Positions 14,868 through 24,899 of a DNA stretch of 64,000 nucleotides are shown here, in pieces. Position 1 is the stretch's first letter, and every line of letters begins with the position of its first letter. The notes under the pieces are model-generated. The model was not told the DNA's origin, made no database searches, and saw only the letters and a list, made by a program, of their open reading frames with translations. Source of the DNA: an uncultured Roseobacter sp. (GTDB lineage: Bacteria > Pseudomonadota > Alphaproteobacteria > Rhodobacterales > Rhodobacteraceae); contig NZ_CANLNE010000002.1 of assembly GCF_947492555.1 (NCBI RefSeq), positions 921,501 to 985,500 of the forward strand. Direction: 5' to 3'. Position numbers and translations under genes: made by a program.

Positions 14868-16518
14868 GGACAAACTTCTTGTGCTTCAACCGCTTTGGCT
14901 CAAGCGCGTCCGCGCCGAGTCTCCGCTTCTTGTCCTCTTCATAATCCTCGAAGTTGCCTTCGAACCACTCCACATGGGCTTCGCCTTCGAAGGCGAGGAT
15001 GTGGGTGCAAATCCTATCCAAGAAGAAGCGGTCGTGGCTGATGACCACGGCGCAACCCGCGAAATCGACGAGGGCGTCTTCCAAAGCGCGCAGGGTTTCG
15101 ACGTCCAGATCGTTGGTGGGTTCGTCCAACAACAAAACGTTGCCGCCGGATTTCAGCAGGCGCGCCATGTGCACGCGGTTGCGTTCGCCGCCTGAGAGCA
15201 GGCCCACTTTCTTCTGCTGATCGCCGCCCTTGAAGTTGAACGAGGAGCAGTACGCCCGGGAGTTGACCTCGGCGTCGCCCAGCTGGATCAGTTCGGCCCC
15301 GCCGCTGATCGCTTCCCAGACGTTGTCATTCGCGTTGAGGTCGTCGCGGGACTGGTCGACATACGACAGATCGACCGTGTCGCCGTATTCGATGCTGCCC
15401 GCATCCGGTTCCAGCTGCCCGGTGAGCATCTTGAAGAGCGTAGATTTACCCGCCCCGTTGGGGCCGATCACGCCGACGATGCCGCCGGGGGGCAGGGAGA
15501 AGTCGAGCCCTTCGACCAGCTGCTTGTCGCCCATGTGTTTGGCAAGGCCGGTGACCTCGATGACCTTGTCGCCCAGGCGCGGGCCGTTAGGGATGACGAT
15601 CTGGGCGCGGGAGAGTTTTTCACGCTCAGAGGTTTCGGCCATTTCGTTATAGGCGTTGATGCGGGCCTTGGATTTGGCCTGCCGCGCCTTGGCGCCCTGG
15701 CGCATCCAGTCCAGCTCGCGCTCGAGGGTCTTCTGGCGGGACTTGTCCTCGCGGGCTTCCTGGGCGAGGCGCTTGGCTTTCTGTTCGAGCCAGGCGGAGT
15801 AGTTGCCCTCGTAGGGAATGCCCTTGCCGCGGTCGAGTTCAAGAATCCAGCCGGTGATGTCATCGAGGAAATAGCGGTCGTGGGTGACGATCAGGATCGT
15901 GCCCTTGTAGTCAATGAGGTGCTGCTGCAGCCAGGCGATGGTTTCGGCGTCGAGGTGGTTTGTGGGCTCGTCGAGGAGCAGCATGTCGGGCGCTTCGAGC
16001 AGCAGTTTGCACAAGGCCACGCGCCGGGCTTCCCCGCCCGAGAGGGTCTTGATGTCGGCATCGTCGGGCGGGCAGCGCAGCGCTTCCATCGATACGTCGA
16101 TTTGGGAATCCAGATCCCAGAGGTTGTCCGCGTCGATCTGATCCTGCAGCTGCGCCATCTCGTCGGCCGTCTCATCTGAATAGTTCATCGCTAGCTCGTT
16201 GTAGCGGTCGAGGATCGCTTTTTTGTCGGCTACGGCGAGCATGACATTTTCGCGCACGGTGAGGCTCTCGTCCAGCTTGGGCTCCTGCGGCAGGTAGCCA
16301 ACGGTCGCGCCCTCGGCATGCCAGGCCTCGCCCTGAAATTCCGTGTCGAGCCCAGCCATGATCTTCATCAACGTGGACTTACCCGCGCCGTTCACGCCGA
16401 CGACGCCGATCTTCACGCCGGGCAGGAAATTCAGGTGGATGTTCTCGAAACACTTCTTGCCGCCGGGGTAGGTCTTGGAGACGCCGGACATGTGATAGAC
16501 GTATTGGTAGGCGGCCAT
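14863..16518 (-). CDS. ettA: Energy-dependent translational throttle protein EttA (ABC-F)
   Basis: This cytoplasmic ABC-F ATPase binds the ribosomal E site and tunes translation to the ATP/ADP state. The 551 residues hold two ABC domains: Walker A GVNGAGKST (about residue 40) and GPNGAGKST (about 356), signatures LSGGEARRVAL and LSGGERNRVHMA, and Walker B motifs ending LLLDEPTNHLD and LLLDEPTNDLD. The linker between them is charged, as in the ribosome-contacting ABC-F linker. The start at 16518 (MAAYQYVYHM) has AGGAG eight bases before it, while the frame extends 51 codons upstream without a better site. Confidence 0.95.
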   Translation of the reverse strand: MAAYQYVYHMSGVSKTYPGGKKCFENIHLNFLPGVKIGVVGVNGAGKSTLMKIMAGLDTEFQGEAWHAEGATVGYLPQEPKLDESLTVRENVMLAVADKKAILDRYNELAMNYSDETADEMAQLQDQIDADNLWDLDSQIDVSMEALRCPPDDADIKTLSGGEARRVALCKLLLEAPDMLLLDEPTNHLDAETIAWLQQHLIDYKGTILIVTHDRYFLDDITGWILELDRGKGIPYEGNYSAWLEQKAKRLAQEAREDKSRQKTLERELDWMRQGAKARQAKSKARINAYNEMAETSEREKLSRAQIVIPNGPRLGDKVIEVTGLAKHMGDKQLVEGLDFSLPPGGIVGVIGPNGAGKSTLFKMLTGQLEPDAGSIEYGDTVDLSYVDQSRDDLNANDNVWEAISGGAELIQLGDAEVNSRAYCSSFNFKGGDQQKKVGLLSGGERNRVHMARLLKSGGNVLLLDEPTNDLDVETLRALEDALVDFAGCAVVISHDRFFLDRICTHILAFEGEAHVEWFEGNFEDYEEDKKRRLGADALEPKRLKHKKFVR

Positions 16519-16736
16519 GGAAGTGCTCCTGTTGCGTTTGGTTTGCCTCTGATACCGGGGCGCGCGCGGGGGAGCAATGCGCGATGCGTTTGCGCAGCGA
16601 TATGTGCTGGGCGAACCCCGCTCGTCAGAGGTTGCATGCTGAGTAAATAGCGCCTTTGGCGCTGTGCCCAACCGCTTTCCCTTGAGGTTGCGGGCAATCT
16701 GCGTAGATGATCGCGAGAGAAACTTGGGGGCCGACG

Positions 16737-17192
16737 ATGATACTAAGGGACGCTACTGTCGATGATGTGGAGCAGATGAGTGCATTTCTTCGGCAATTAA
16801 CAAAGTCAGGCAAGAGGGTGAGCCCCGACGATGAAGACTTTGTACGGACGTATTACATTGAGGACCCGCATAAAGTCCGTTGCACACTGGCTGAGGAGGA
16901 TGGCGTCGTGCTTGGATTTCAGTCGCTACAGCGTGCGCAGGCCGGCAACAAATGGGGTGTCGCGCCAGGATGGGGTATCATTGGCACGCACATAAGACCA
17001 GCCGCCGCCCGCCGGGGCGTGGGCCGCGCGCTTTTTGCAAACACGCGGGCAGCCGCGCGCGACGCCGGTTTATCTTACATCGATGCATCCATTGCGGCCA
17101 CGAACCCAGAGGCGCTGGCGTATTATGAGGCGATGGGCTTTCGCACTTATCGCAGACCGAAAGACTTGATCTGCAAGCGCTTCGATGTCTGA
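16737..17192 (+). CDS. GNAT-family N-acetyltransferase
   Basis: This 151-residue acetyltransferase of unknown substrate carries the acetyl-CoA loop RRGVGRALFANTRAAARD (about residues 91-108) and the C-terminal NPEALAYYEAMGFRTYRR typical of the fold. The start at 16737 (MILRDATVDDVEQM) matches the usual GNAT beginning; the frame could start ten codons earlier at 16707. It is monocistronic, divergent from ettA. The 218 bases before it hold nothing I can name. Confidence 0.85.
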   Translation: MILRDATVDDVEQMSAFLRQLTKSGKRVSPDDEDFVRTYYIEDPHKVRCTLAEEDGVVLGFQSLQRAQAGNKWGVAPGWGIIGTHIRPAAARRGVGRALFANTRAAARDAGLSYIDASIAATNPEALAYYEAMGFRTYRRPKDLICKRFDV

Positions 17193-17399
17193 TCGGGTCC
17201 ACCGATACCGAGCGTGTGATATCTAACGCGCCACAGGTTGCGATCCGGGATGAACCCTGAATACCAGCCGTCAGGTGTCAAGGGCGTGGCGCATTTGCGA
17301 TAGTCGGGCACTATTCGCCTGTCTCACAAGCTGTGATTTGATTTTTCCCGAACCCGTGTTAGCGCTGAAAGGGATCGGAACATCAGCGGGGCACGCAAG

Positions 17400-18689
17400 G
17401 TGCGGATTATCACGGGTTTGGCGGTGCTGACGATGCTGTTGGTGGGGTGCGCGGTCCGCGAGGTGGTGCTGGCGCCGCCGCCGAACCTTTATCTGGAAGG
17501 CAACAACTATCCCGACGATCGGGTGCCCTTGGTGTTGCGCAACGTTGATCCGCGCATGTTTTACGTAACAGACCGTGCGGTGGCCGAGAATGGCAACGGC
17601 GTGCTGATCTATAACACGGACAGGTCCAACTCCATGGCATTGGGTGCCGTGCGCGTGCGCTTCGGCGCCGAAGACTGGGCTGATCTTGTGCAGCGTACGT
17701 CCACCGATGGTGGTCGGCGGATTTCCCAGCTTAACGTTGAAGAACCTTCGGAGCTTGTGCGGTTTGTCGATGTACCCTTACCCACGCAACGCACGGATGG
17801 TGGATTGATTTTCGACCCCGACGCACTGGCCAAGTATGACTCGGGAGCGGCAGCTTTCAAAGAAGCCCTGAGGGACGAAATCATACGTACTGGCAATGGC
17901 CGCGTTCTCATTTTTACACACGGCGTCCGGAATGATTTTGACCGGGCCATCGCGACACTGGCCAACCTGTGGCACTACGAAGGGCGCGATAGCATTCCCA
18001 TTGCCTTTACCTGGCCGGCTGGCAATCGCGGACTGCTCTCCTATTTCCGGGACCGCGAGGCAGGAGATTTCAGTGTCTATCATGCCAAGGAGTTCCTGCG
18101 CTTGCTGGCAGAAATCCCGGAGGTTGAGGACATTGATATCGTCGCTCATTCGCGGGGAACGGATGTGATGTCGGCGGCCCTGCGTGAGTTGGTGATCTAT
18201 CATCGCGGGCGGGGCGTGCACCCCAAGACGGCGATGAAGACCGGCACCTTGATCATGGCGGCGGCAGATCTGGACACCGGTGTGGTGGAACAGCGGCTCC
18301 AGGCCGAGCGGGTGTCGGAGGCTTTCGAGCAGATCAACATCTATGTCAATCCAAGCGACGGCGCCTTGCGCCTGTCCTCGATCCTGACCAACGCGCCGCG
18401 TTTGGGCTCCGCGACGTCCGATGCGTTGATGGTCGATGAGATCGAGCGGTTGAAGAAGTCCGAACTGGTACATTTCATTCGAGTCGAGAGCGTGAGGGGG
18501 AGGGGGCATTCGTACTTCCGTGACAACCCCGCGGTTCTGTCGGACATCGTGCTGGCACTGCGAACGCGTGCCTTCCCTGGGGGAACGCTACGCCCTCTGG
18601 AATTGAGCGAAGATGGGTTCTGGCAACTGCACCCGAACTATCCGCTCGGGCGCTTGCCCGACTTGCGGATCGAAGGCAGCGACCGCTGA
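17400..18689 (+). CDS. Alpha/beta-hydrolase lipoprotein (DUF900)
   Basis: This 429-residue exported protein has a lipobox (LVGC, Cys17). Its DUF900 alpha/beta-hydrolase domain shows VLIFTHGVRNDFD (oxyanion strand, about residues 169-181), the nucleophile elbow AHSRGTD (Ser about residue 252, a variant of GxSxG), and a late histidine in GRGHSYF. The substrate is unknown; esterase or lipase activity is plausible. The start is GTG and the RBS is weak. The MOSC gene follows eight bases later, so the two are probably co-transcribed. Confidence 0.82.
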   Translation: MRIITGLAVLTMLLVGCAVREVVLAPPPNLYLEGNNYPDDRVPLVLRNVDPRMFYVTDRAVAENGNGVLIYNTDRSNSMALGAVRVRFGAEDWADLVQRTSTDGGRRISQLNVEEPSELVRFVDVPLPTQRTDGGLIFDPDALAKYDSGAAAFKEALRDEIIRTGNGRVLIFTHGVRNDFDRAIATLANLWHYEGRDSIPIAFTWPAGNRGLLSYFRDREAGDFSVYHAKEFLRLLAEIPEVEDIDIVAHSRGTDVMSAALRELVIYHRGRGVHPKTAMKTGTLIMAAADLDTGVVEQRLQAERVSEAFEQINIYVNPSDGALRLSSILTNAPRLGSATSDALMVDEIERLKKSELVHFIRVESVRGRGHSYFRDNPAVLSDIVLALRTRAFPGGTLRPLELSEDGFWQLHPNYPLGRLPDLRIEGSDR

Positions 18690-18697
18690 GGCGTGCA

Positions 18698-19162
18698 ATG
18701 CAGAGCCTGAAAGAGCTGATCGACAGATACGCAAAGCCCGGGCGAGTGGACTGGATTGGGTTGCGCCCGGCACGGAGGGCAGAGATGGTGCCGGTGCAAC
18801 AGGTGTCGCTGGGTCCGAGCGGGTTAGAGGGCGATCACGGGACATCCGAAAAACGCGCGGTGACGATGATCCAGGCGGAGCATCTACCGGTCATCGGCGC
18901 AATGCTGGAGCGTGGCGTGGAGGCGGCCCTCTTGCGGCGCAATCTGGTGGTTTCCGGTCTGAACCTCGCGGCTCTGAAAGGGCGTCAGGTTCTGATCGGC
19001 GAAGCCGTGCTGGAAATCACTGGCATCTGTGCTCCTTGTAGCCGAATGGAGGAAGCGTTGGGGCATGGTGGATACTCCGCCGTGCGGGGCCACGGTGGAT
19101 GGTGCGCCCGGGTGGTCACAGGCGGCGTCGTCACCTTGCAGGACGCCGTGGCACCGCTCTGA
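18698..19162 (+). CDS. MOSC-domain protein
   Basis: This 154-residue protein consists of one MOSC domain, a fold that handles sulfur or molybdenum-cofactor chemistry in molybdenum-cofactor sulfurases and amidoxime reductases. The conserved cysteine region (GICAPCSRMEEALG, about residues 110-123), LEGDHG and NLVVSGLNL are visible. No partner reductase is adjacent, so the substrate cannot be inferred. It follows the DUF900 gene closely and precedes nadD by 79 bases. Confidence 0.85.
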   Translation: MQSLKELIDRYAKPGRVDWIGLRPARRAEMVPVQQVSLGPSGLEGDHGTSEKRAVTMIQAEHLPVIGAMLERGVEAALLRRNLVVSGLNLAALKGRQVLIGEAVLEITGICAPCSRMEEALGHGGYSAVRGHGGWCARVVTGGVVTLQDAVAPL

Positions 19163-19241
19163 CCCTTCGTTTGGCTGGCATTGACAACCGGCGACGGCGG
19201 CTTTTCAAGGGTGCGATGAAGAAGCGGGAGGCGAGACAGCA

Positions 19242-19838
19242 GTGAGACAGGGCTTTCCCCTCGCGCGTTCGGGAGAGGTGATTGGATTGCTGGGTGGGTC
19301 CTTTGACCCGGCGCACGCAGGACATGTGCATATCACCCGCGAGGCGCTCAAGCGTTTTGGCCTGATGCGGGTGTGGTGGCTGGTCAGCCCCGGCAACCCG
19401 ATCAAAGCCCGAGGTCCCGCCCCATTGGAAACCCGCATGGCCCGCGCGCGGGCGGTTATGCAGCACCCGCGCGTTGAGATCACCGATATCGAGGCGCATC
19501 TGGGCACGCGCTATACCGCCGAGACGCTGACCCGCCTGCGCGCCTGTTATCCCGGTGTCCGGTTTATTTGGCTGATGGGTGCAGACAATCTGGCACAGCT
19601 GCACCACTGGCAGGACTGGCGGGGCATCATGCAGTCGGTCCCGGTGGGGGTTTTGGCCCGCCCGGGCGACCGGATTTCGGCCCGAATGAGCCCGGCGGCG
19701 CGGCTTTTCGCACCGGCACGGATCGCAGGTCGCGCCTCTGCCCTACTGGGACGCGCGGATGCCCCGGCGTGGTGTTTCGTGAACGTGCCGATGGTGTCAC
19801 AATCCTCCAGCGCAATCCGCGCGGCTGGCGGCTGGTAA
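19242..19838 (+). CDS. nadD: Nicotinate-nucleotide adenylyltransferase
   Basis: NadD adenylates nicotinate mononucleotide to deamido-NAD, an essential step of NAD synthesis. The 198-residue product shows the nucleotidyl-transferase motif [13 protein letters not shown] (residues about 18-30), [15 protein letters not shown] and [10 protein letters not shown]. The GTG start at 19242 lies 17 bases after a GGGAGG sequence; family members usually have a short N-terminal extension like this one. In many bacteria nadD sits with rsfS and proA, which are not here. Confidence 0.93.
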   Translation: MRQGFPLARSGEVIGLLGGSFDPAHAGHVHITREALKRFGLMRVWWLVSPGNPIKARGPAPLETRMARARAVMQHPRVEITDIEAHLGTRYTAETLTRLRACYPGVRFIWLMGADNLAQLHHWQDWRGIMQSVPVGVLARPGDRISARMSPAARLFAPARIAGRASALLGRADAPAWCFVNVPMVSQSSSAIRAAGGW

Positions 19839-19927
19839 CGCTGAACTGAGCAACATCACGCAATTTTAAGGCGTAGGGTGTATCGAAGCTGTTGTTTCCG
19901 TAACAGCGCTGGGGTTTAGTTGCCTTT

Positions 19928-21466
19928 ATGAAAAATGCCTCTGTCCATCAGGTTTCACGACGCGGGTTTATGGCCGGTCTTCTGGCCAGTGCGGCAAGTC
20001 CCGCATTTGCCGATGTTCCCGCCGTTTCGCTGCGCCCACGCATACGCGGCGCAAAACCTGTTGAGCCCAGCGGCTTTGAAAGCCTGTTGCGCGAGGCGCG
20101 GGTTTCCGGTGACGTCGTCTTTGCGGTGGCGGATGCCGAAACCGGCGATGTTCTGGAAGGGCACAATGTAGCGACCGGTCTTGCCCCCGCCAGCGTGACG
20201 AAGTCGATCACGGCGCTTTATGCGCTTGATGTCCTGGGTCCGGGGCATCGTTTCGCCACCACGGTTGTTGCTGCCGGTCCCGTGACGGACGGTGTGCTGG
20301 ACGGTGATCTGGTGCTTGTGGGGGGATGCGATCCGACACTGGACACCCGCGGGCTGGCCGATCTGGCCTCCCAGTTGAAAGACGCTGGCCTGCGCGAGGT
20401 GCGGGGCCGGTTCCTCGTCTTTGAAAACGCGTTGCACCCTTTGCGCTCCATCGATCCGGAACAACCTGATCACCTGGGTTACAGTCCGGCCGTGTCGGGC
20501 ATCGCTCTCAACTACAACCGCGTGCATTTCGAGTGGAAGCGGGAGGCGGCGAAATACAGGATCACGATGGACGCCCGCACCGCGGGATTCCGCCCCGAGG
20601 TGCGTATGGCGCGCATGCAGATCGTGGACCGGTCGGTGCCGGTTTACACCTATGAAAACGAGGGCGCGTACGACCGGTGGACGGTGGCCAAGCGGGCATT
20701 GGGTAAGGAGGGCGCGCGCTGGCTGCCAGTGCGTCACCCGGGGCTTTACGCGGGCGATGTCTTTTCCACGCTGGCCCGGTCAAACGGCATCGTGCTGAAC
20801 TCTGCGGAGCTGATCGAAGAGATGCCGGACGGCGCGGTGCAGGCCACGGTGCACAGCCCGCCGCTGCGCGAAATCCTGCAGGGCATGCTGAAGTATTCAA
20901 ACAACCTGACGGCGGAAATGGTTGGGCAGGCGGCCACCCGTGTCCGCGCGGGACGCGCCCGTACGCTGGCCGCCTCTGCCCGGCAAATGAATCTCTGGGC
21001 CATCGAGACGCTGGGTATGGAGAACCCGGCATTCGTGGACCATTCCGGGTTGGGTGGCCTGAGCCGGGTAAGCCCGCAGGATATGGTGCGCGGGCTGTCC
21101 GCAGTACACCGCGATGCGGTGCTGCGCCCGATCCTGAAGCCGGTGACCCTGCGCGACAAGAGAGGTCGCCCGGTCAAGGATCACCCGGTGAAGGTGGACG
21201 CCAAGACCGGCACGCTGAATTTCGTCTCGGGTCTTGCAGGCTACATCACGGCGCCAGACGGGCGTGAGATGGTGTTTGCGATTTTCTGCGCTGATGAGGA
21301 CATTCGCGCCACCATTCCCCGCGCCCACCGTGAGCGCCCAGAGGGTGCGCGACCCTGGGCGTCGCGTGCACGGCGGCTGCAAAGTCAGCTCCTGATGCGC
21401 TGGGGCAAGGTGTTCAACGGCGCGGCGCCGATCCGCGATGCACGCGTGGCACCAGAACAACTCTGA
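19928..21466 (+). CDS. dacB: D-alanyl-D-alanine carboxypeptidase/endopeptidase (PBP4, S13 family)
   Basis: This periplasmic enzyme trims or opens peptidoglycan cross-links. The 512-residue product has a Tat-like signal (SRRGFMAGLLASAASPAFA, residues about 10-28) and the three penicillin-binding motifs: SVTK (Ser89), SNN in YSNNLTAEM (about residue 322) and KTG in DAKTGTLNFVSG (about 428). The long insert between the first two motifs is typical of the S13/DacB family. A twin-arginine signal is unusual for this enzyme in enterobacteria but not surprising in this group. Confidence 0.92.
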   Translation: MKNASVHQVSRRGFMAGLLASAASPAFADVPAVSLRPRIRGAKPVEPSGFESLLREARVSGDVVFAVADAETGDVLEGHNVATGLAPASVTKSITALYALDVLGPGHRFATTVVAAGPVTDGVLDGDLVLVGGCDPTLDTRGLADLASQLKDAGLREVRGRFLVFENALHPLRSIDPEQPDHLGYSPAVSGIALNYNRVHFEWKREAAKYRITMDARTAGFRPEVRMARMQIVDRSVPVYTYENEGAYDRWTVAKRALGKEGARWLPVRHPGLYAGDVFSTLARSNGIVLNSAELIEEMPDGAVQATVHSPPLREILQGMLKYSNNLTAEMVGQAATRVRAGRARTLAASARQMNLWAIETLGMENPAFVDHSGLGGLSRVSPQDMVRGLSAVHRDAVLRPILKPVTLRDKRGRPVKDHPVKVDAKTGTLNFVSGLAGYITAPDGREMVFAIFCADEDIRATIPRAHRERPEGARPWASRARRLQSQLLMRWGKVFNGAAPIRDARVAPEQL

Positions 21467-21538
21467 CTTCGAGTAGACAAAAAGCACGCGAAGGCGGCGC
21501 TGATCGCGCCGCCCCTGTTGCGCGTCCGAGGCCGCAGG

Positions 21539-22450
21539 TTACCGGCGTCGGCGCATCGCACCCAAACCGCCGACGCCTGCGATCAGCAGCCACATGCTTG
21601 CGGGCAGTGGCACAACGTCGAGATCCGGGGTGTCGCCGCCATCGGTGTCGCCGCCGGCAGATTTGCTGGTCACAATGGTGACGCCGCAGCCTGCGCCACT
21701 GCCACTGCCCGCGAGGTTGATGGCGGTATAGCCATCCACATCACCAAAACAGGCGTGCGATGACGTGCCCCAGTTGGACAGACCGGCATCTGTCAGGCCT
21801 TCGTTGATGGGAAAGCCGTTTTGACCGGGGCCAATGTCTACGTCTTCCTTGTTGAGATAGAACGGCGATGAGCCAAGCTCATCCTTGAGGAAGCTGCCAT
21901 CTGCGGTCCACCAGCCAAAGTCGTTGCTGATGCGGTCGGTCATCGAAACGATACCCAACCCGGTGCCGGAGGCCGCCCAATTGACCGCGTTGATGATGAA
22001 CCCCTTGGGGCCGTCGTCGACCACGGGGCCGGGAGAGCCGTCATAGAGGTAATGGTAGTCGGCGTCCTGTCCAGACAGGAAGGTCCGGTTGCCCCGGGCT
22101 GCGGCGATTTCTGAGCCGTAGCTGATCACGCCATCGGCGCTGACACCGTTGCCGTAAAAGCCGCTGCCGGCGCAGTTGCCACCGATTGAGTAGTTGCAGG
22201 TCGAGCTGATGACGAAGACATCGTATGCGTCAAAACCCGGATCGGAGGTGCCGTCCCAGAAGGTCAAGTTCCAGTCGAGTGATCCGTTGCTGCCCGGATC
22301 GAAGCTGCCAGCACCGCTGGCAAGCGTGGTGATCCCGTCGTTGTGAGAAGTACTGCCCGATGTCCAGAGCACGTCGATTGTCACCGCGGTTGCCTGTACT
22401 GGGATAAGGGAAAGCGCGGAAATGATGCCGCCATAAAGAATTGGTTTCAT
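21539..22450 (-). CDS. Exported VPLPA-CTERM protein
   Basis: This 303-residue protein has an N-terminal signal peptide (about residues 1-22) and a C-terminal sorting signal: VPLPASMWLLIAGVGGLGAM followed by RRRR, i.e. the VPLPA motif, one hydrophobic helix and an arginine cluster. Such tails are processed by exosortase-type enzymes in Rhodobacterales; no exosortase gene is in this window. The central region is rich in Gly, Ser and Asp with several Cys and has no recognised catalytic motif. The start at 22450 has AGGAG upstream. Confidence 0.85.
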   Translation of the reverse strand: MKPILYGGIISALSLIPVQATAVTIDVLWTSGSTSHNDGITTLASGAGSFDPGSNGSLDWNLTFWDGTSDPGFDAYDVFVISSTCNYSIGGNCAGSGFYGNGVSADGVISYGSEIAAARGNRTFLSGQDADYHYLYDGSPGPVVDDGPKGFIINAVNWAASGTGLGIVSMTDRISNDFGWWTADGSFLKDELGSSPFYLNKEDVDIGPGQNGFPINEGLTDAGLSNWGTSSHACFGDVDGYTAINLAGSGSGAGCGVTIVTSKSAGGDTDGGDTPDLDVVPLPASMWLLIAGVGGLGAMRRRR

Positions 22451-22530
22451 GAATAACTCCTGGTTAAAATACATGCTCCGTGAAAAATTGACGCGAGGCC
22501 CCGGGCACGGAGCTATCTTACTCTATTTGC

Positions 22531-22544
22531 TCACATTTTTGTGA
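22531..22544. promoter_or_regulatory. Palindrome TCACA-N4-TGTGA upstream of the VPLPA-CTERM gene
   Basis: This is a perfect 5-bp inverted repeat with a T4 spacer about 80 bases upstream of the exported-protein start. It could be an operator, but the opposite half-site order and the shorter spacer make it not a CRP site. Confidence 0.25.
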
Positions 22545-22713
22545 AAATTCTACTTTAACGCTAACATTATTCTACTATAGCGATTGTTTTGAGGGGGTTT
22601 TTGGTACCACTGTGGAACTGGGCCCGCACGGATGCACGTCAGATTCCGAGTGATTTTACCCGGGAATGCGAGCGCGCACTCCCCGTGAAAGCCACTAAAA
22701 AAAGCGATTCGGA

Positions 22714-23136
22714 TCAGGTGAGATGCCGGGCGCGCGCACCCCGTTCGATGGCGGCGGCGTGCAGCCGGTCGAGATTCAACTCGTAGCGGATTTCTTCCAA
22801 CAGGCGCAATTCGGCCTCGTCCAGCGTGCCGTCGGCAGCGGCCACATCGCACGCCAGCGCGTAGCCAGTTTCGAACAGCCGCTCGGGCAGCCCTTCGCGG
22901 ATCAGACCAAAGAGGGCGTCAAGCCCGTCTTCCTGTTCAAAGAGGTCAAAAACGGTCTGGCTGATGACGGTCAGCCGATCCTCGTCGTAACCTGCAAAAA
23001 TCGGCAACATCTGCACGGCGGATTGAATCTTGACCAGCTCCGCGGTGCGGATGTCCTCATCCGAGGCGGAAACGGCGATCATCAGCGCCACAAGACTGTC
23101 TTGGGCGCTGAACGCGTGGGGGGCATCATCTTGCAC
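22714..23136 (-). CDS. TerB-family (tellurite-resistance-like) protein
   Basis: This is a 140-residue all-helical, acidic protein with the TerB-like arrangement: SLVALMIAVSASDEDIRTAEL (residues about 14-34) and a second half-repeat ALACDVAAADGTLDEAELRLLEEI (about 93-116), each with acidic positions that could bind metal. The function of stand-alone TerB proteins is not established, and there is no ter operon nearby. It is divergent from lysK with 119 bases between. Confidence 0.75.
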   Translation of the reverse strand: MQDDAPHAFSAQDSLVALMIAVSASDEDIRTAELVKIQSAVQMLPIFAGYDEDRLTVISQTVFDLFEQEDGLDALFGLIREGLPERLFETGYALACDVAAADGTLDEAELRLLEEIRYELNLDRLHAAAIERGARARHLT

Positions 23137-23255
23137 AGGCAGGGTTCTTTCAATGAGGTGTTTCGGGGCAGATTATTGACGCCAATGCTGCAACGCAATA
23201 GGGACGGGCGAAACCCGGCGCATGGGGTGCCGGTATTCAGCCTGCCAGGTGAGAT

Positions 23256-24839
23256 ATGTCCCAGATCCGCGACGCCGCAATGACCAGCAAAGCATGGCCT
23301 TTCGAAGAGGCGCGCCGGGTGCTCAAACGCTATGAGAAGGCGCCGCCCGAGAAGGGGTATGTGCTGTTCCAGACCGGGTATGGTCCCAGTGGGCTGCCCC
23401 ATATCGGGACCTTTGGCGAGGTGGCGCGCACGACGATGGTGATGCGCGCGTTTCAGCAGATCTCGGATATCCCGACGCGGCTGGTCTGCTTTTCCGACGA
23501 CCTTGACGGGATGCGCAAGGTGCCGGGCAATGTGCCGAATTCCGAGAGCCTGCATGAGCATCTGCAACGCCCGCTGACCTCCGTGCCGGACCCTTTTGGT
23601 ACGCATGACAGCTTTGGCGCGCATAACAACGCGATGCTGCGGCGCTTTCTGGATACCTTCGGGTTCGAGTATGAGTTCATCTCGGCGACCGAGTTTTACA
23701 AAACCGGTAAGTTCGATGAGGTGCTGCTGCGCGCCGCCGAGAAATACGATGAGATCATGGCGGTCATGTTAAAATCGCTGCGCGAGGAGCGCCAGCAGAC
23801 CTATTCAATCTTTCTGCCGATCCATCCCGAAACCGGACGGGTCATGTATGTGCCGATGAAAGAGGTGAACGCCAAGGCCGGCACGATCACCTTCGATGAC
23901 GAAAACGGCAAAGAGATGACGCTGCCGGTCACCGGCGGCAATGTGAAGCTGCAGTGGAAACCGGATTTCGGGGCCCGCTGGGCGGCACTCGGCGTCGATT
24001 TCGAAATGTACGGCAAGGACCATTCCACCAACACGCCGATCTACGACAAAATCTGTCGTATCCTCGGCCATCGGCCGCCGGAGCATTTCGTTTTCGAACT
24101 CTTTCTCGACGAGAACGGCCAGAAAATTTCCAAGTCCTCCGGTAACGGCGTCAGTATCGACGAATGGCTGACCTATGCGAGCACGGAGAGCCTGTCGTAC
24201 TTCATGTACCAAAAGCCCAAAACAGCGAAGCGGATGCATTTCGATGTGATCCCAAAGGCGGTGGATGAATACCACCAGCAGCTACGCGCTTACGAGACAC
24301 AGGATATAGTTCAACGATTGAACAATCCTGTCTGGCACATTCATTCCGGCGATGTACCGACGTCGAACATGCTGGTCCCGTTCTCCATGTTGCTTAATCT
24401 TGCGAGCGTGTCGGCGGCGGAGGACAAATCCCAGCTCTGGGGGTTCATCCAACGCTATGCCCCTGATACATCAGCGGAAAATAATCCAGACATGGATGCG
24501 GCGGCAGGCTTTGCCGTGCGGTATTACAACGATTTCGTGAAGCCGAAGAAGACTTACCGCCTGCCCAACGAGCTGGAGCGGGAGGCGCTGACCGATCTGC
24601 GCGATCAGCTCAAGGCCTACGATGGACCGGTCGAGGACGAGGCGCTGCAATCCATCGTCTATGCCTGTGGGCGTGAGCGGTTCGAACCGCTGCGCGCGTG
24701 GTTCACAGCGCTTTACGAGGTGTTGCTCGGCGCCAGCCAGGGACCGCGTTTTGGCGGGTTCATTGCGCTTTACGGCATCCAGGAAACCATCGCGCTGATC
24801 GATCAGGCGCTGGCGGGCGAGTTGGTGTCTGACGCCTGA
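23256..24839 (+). CDS. lysK: Lysyl-tRNA synthetase, class I
   Basis: This enzyme charges tRNA-Lys. The 527-residue product is the class I (archaeal-type) enzyme: a HIGH-like LPHIGTFGE near residue 48, a KMSKS-like [10 protein letters not shown] near 290, and a C-terminal all-helical domain. Class I LysRS is found in archaea and a few bacterial groups, including many alphaproteobacteria, in place of the usual class II enzyme. The ATG at 23256 has AGGTGAG very close upstream; an internal Met at 23280 is an alternative start. Confidence 0.95.
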   Translation: MSQIRDAAMTSKAWPFEEARRVLKRYEKAPPEKGYVLFQTGYGPSGLPHIGTFGEVARTTMVMRAFQQISDIPTRLVCFSDDLDGMRKVPGNVPNSESLHEHLQRPLTSVPDPFGTHDSFGAHNNAMLRRFLDTFGFEYEFISATEFYKTGKFDEVLLRAAEKYDEIMAVMLKSLREERQQTYSIFLPIHPETGRVMYVPMKEVNAKAGTITFDDENGKEMTLPVTGGNVKLQWKPDFGARWAALGVDFEMYGKDHSTNTPIYDKICRILGHRPPEHFVFELFLDENGQKISKSSGNGVSIDEWLTYASTESLSYFMYQKPKTAKRMHFDVIPKAVDEYHQQLRAYETQDIVQRLNNPVWHIHSGDVPTSNMLVPFSMLLNLASVSAAEDKSQLWGFIQRYAPDTSAENNPDMDAAAGFAVRYYNDFVKPKKTYRLPNELEREALTDLRDQLKAYDGPVEDEALQSIVYACGRERFEPLRAWFTALYEVLLGASQGPRFGGFIALYGIQETIALIDQALAGELVSDA

Positions 24840-24899
24840 CCCCCTTGCCGGGCGGACCATCCGCCTTACCCTTTGCCCAGAGCAAAAGGGGGTATTGTC

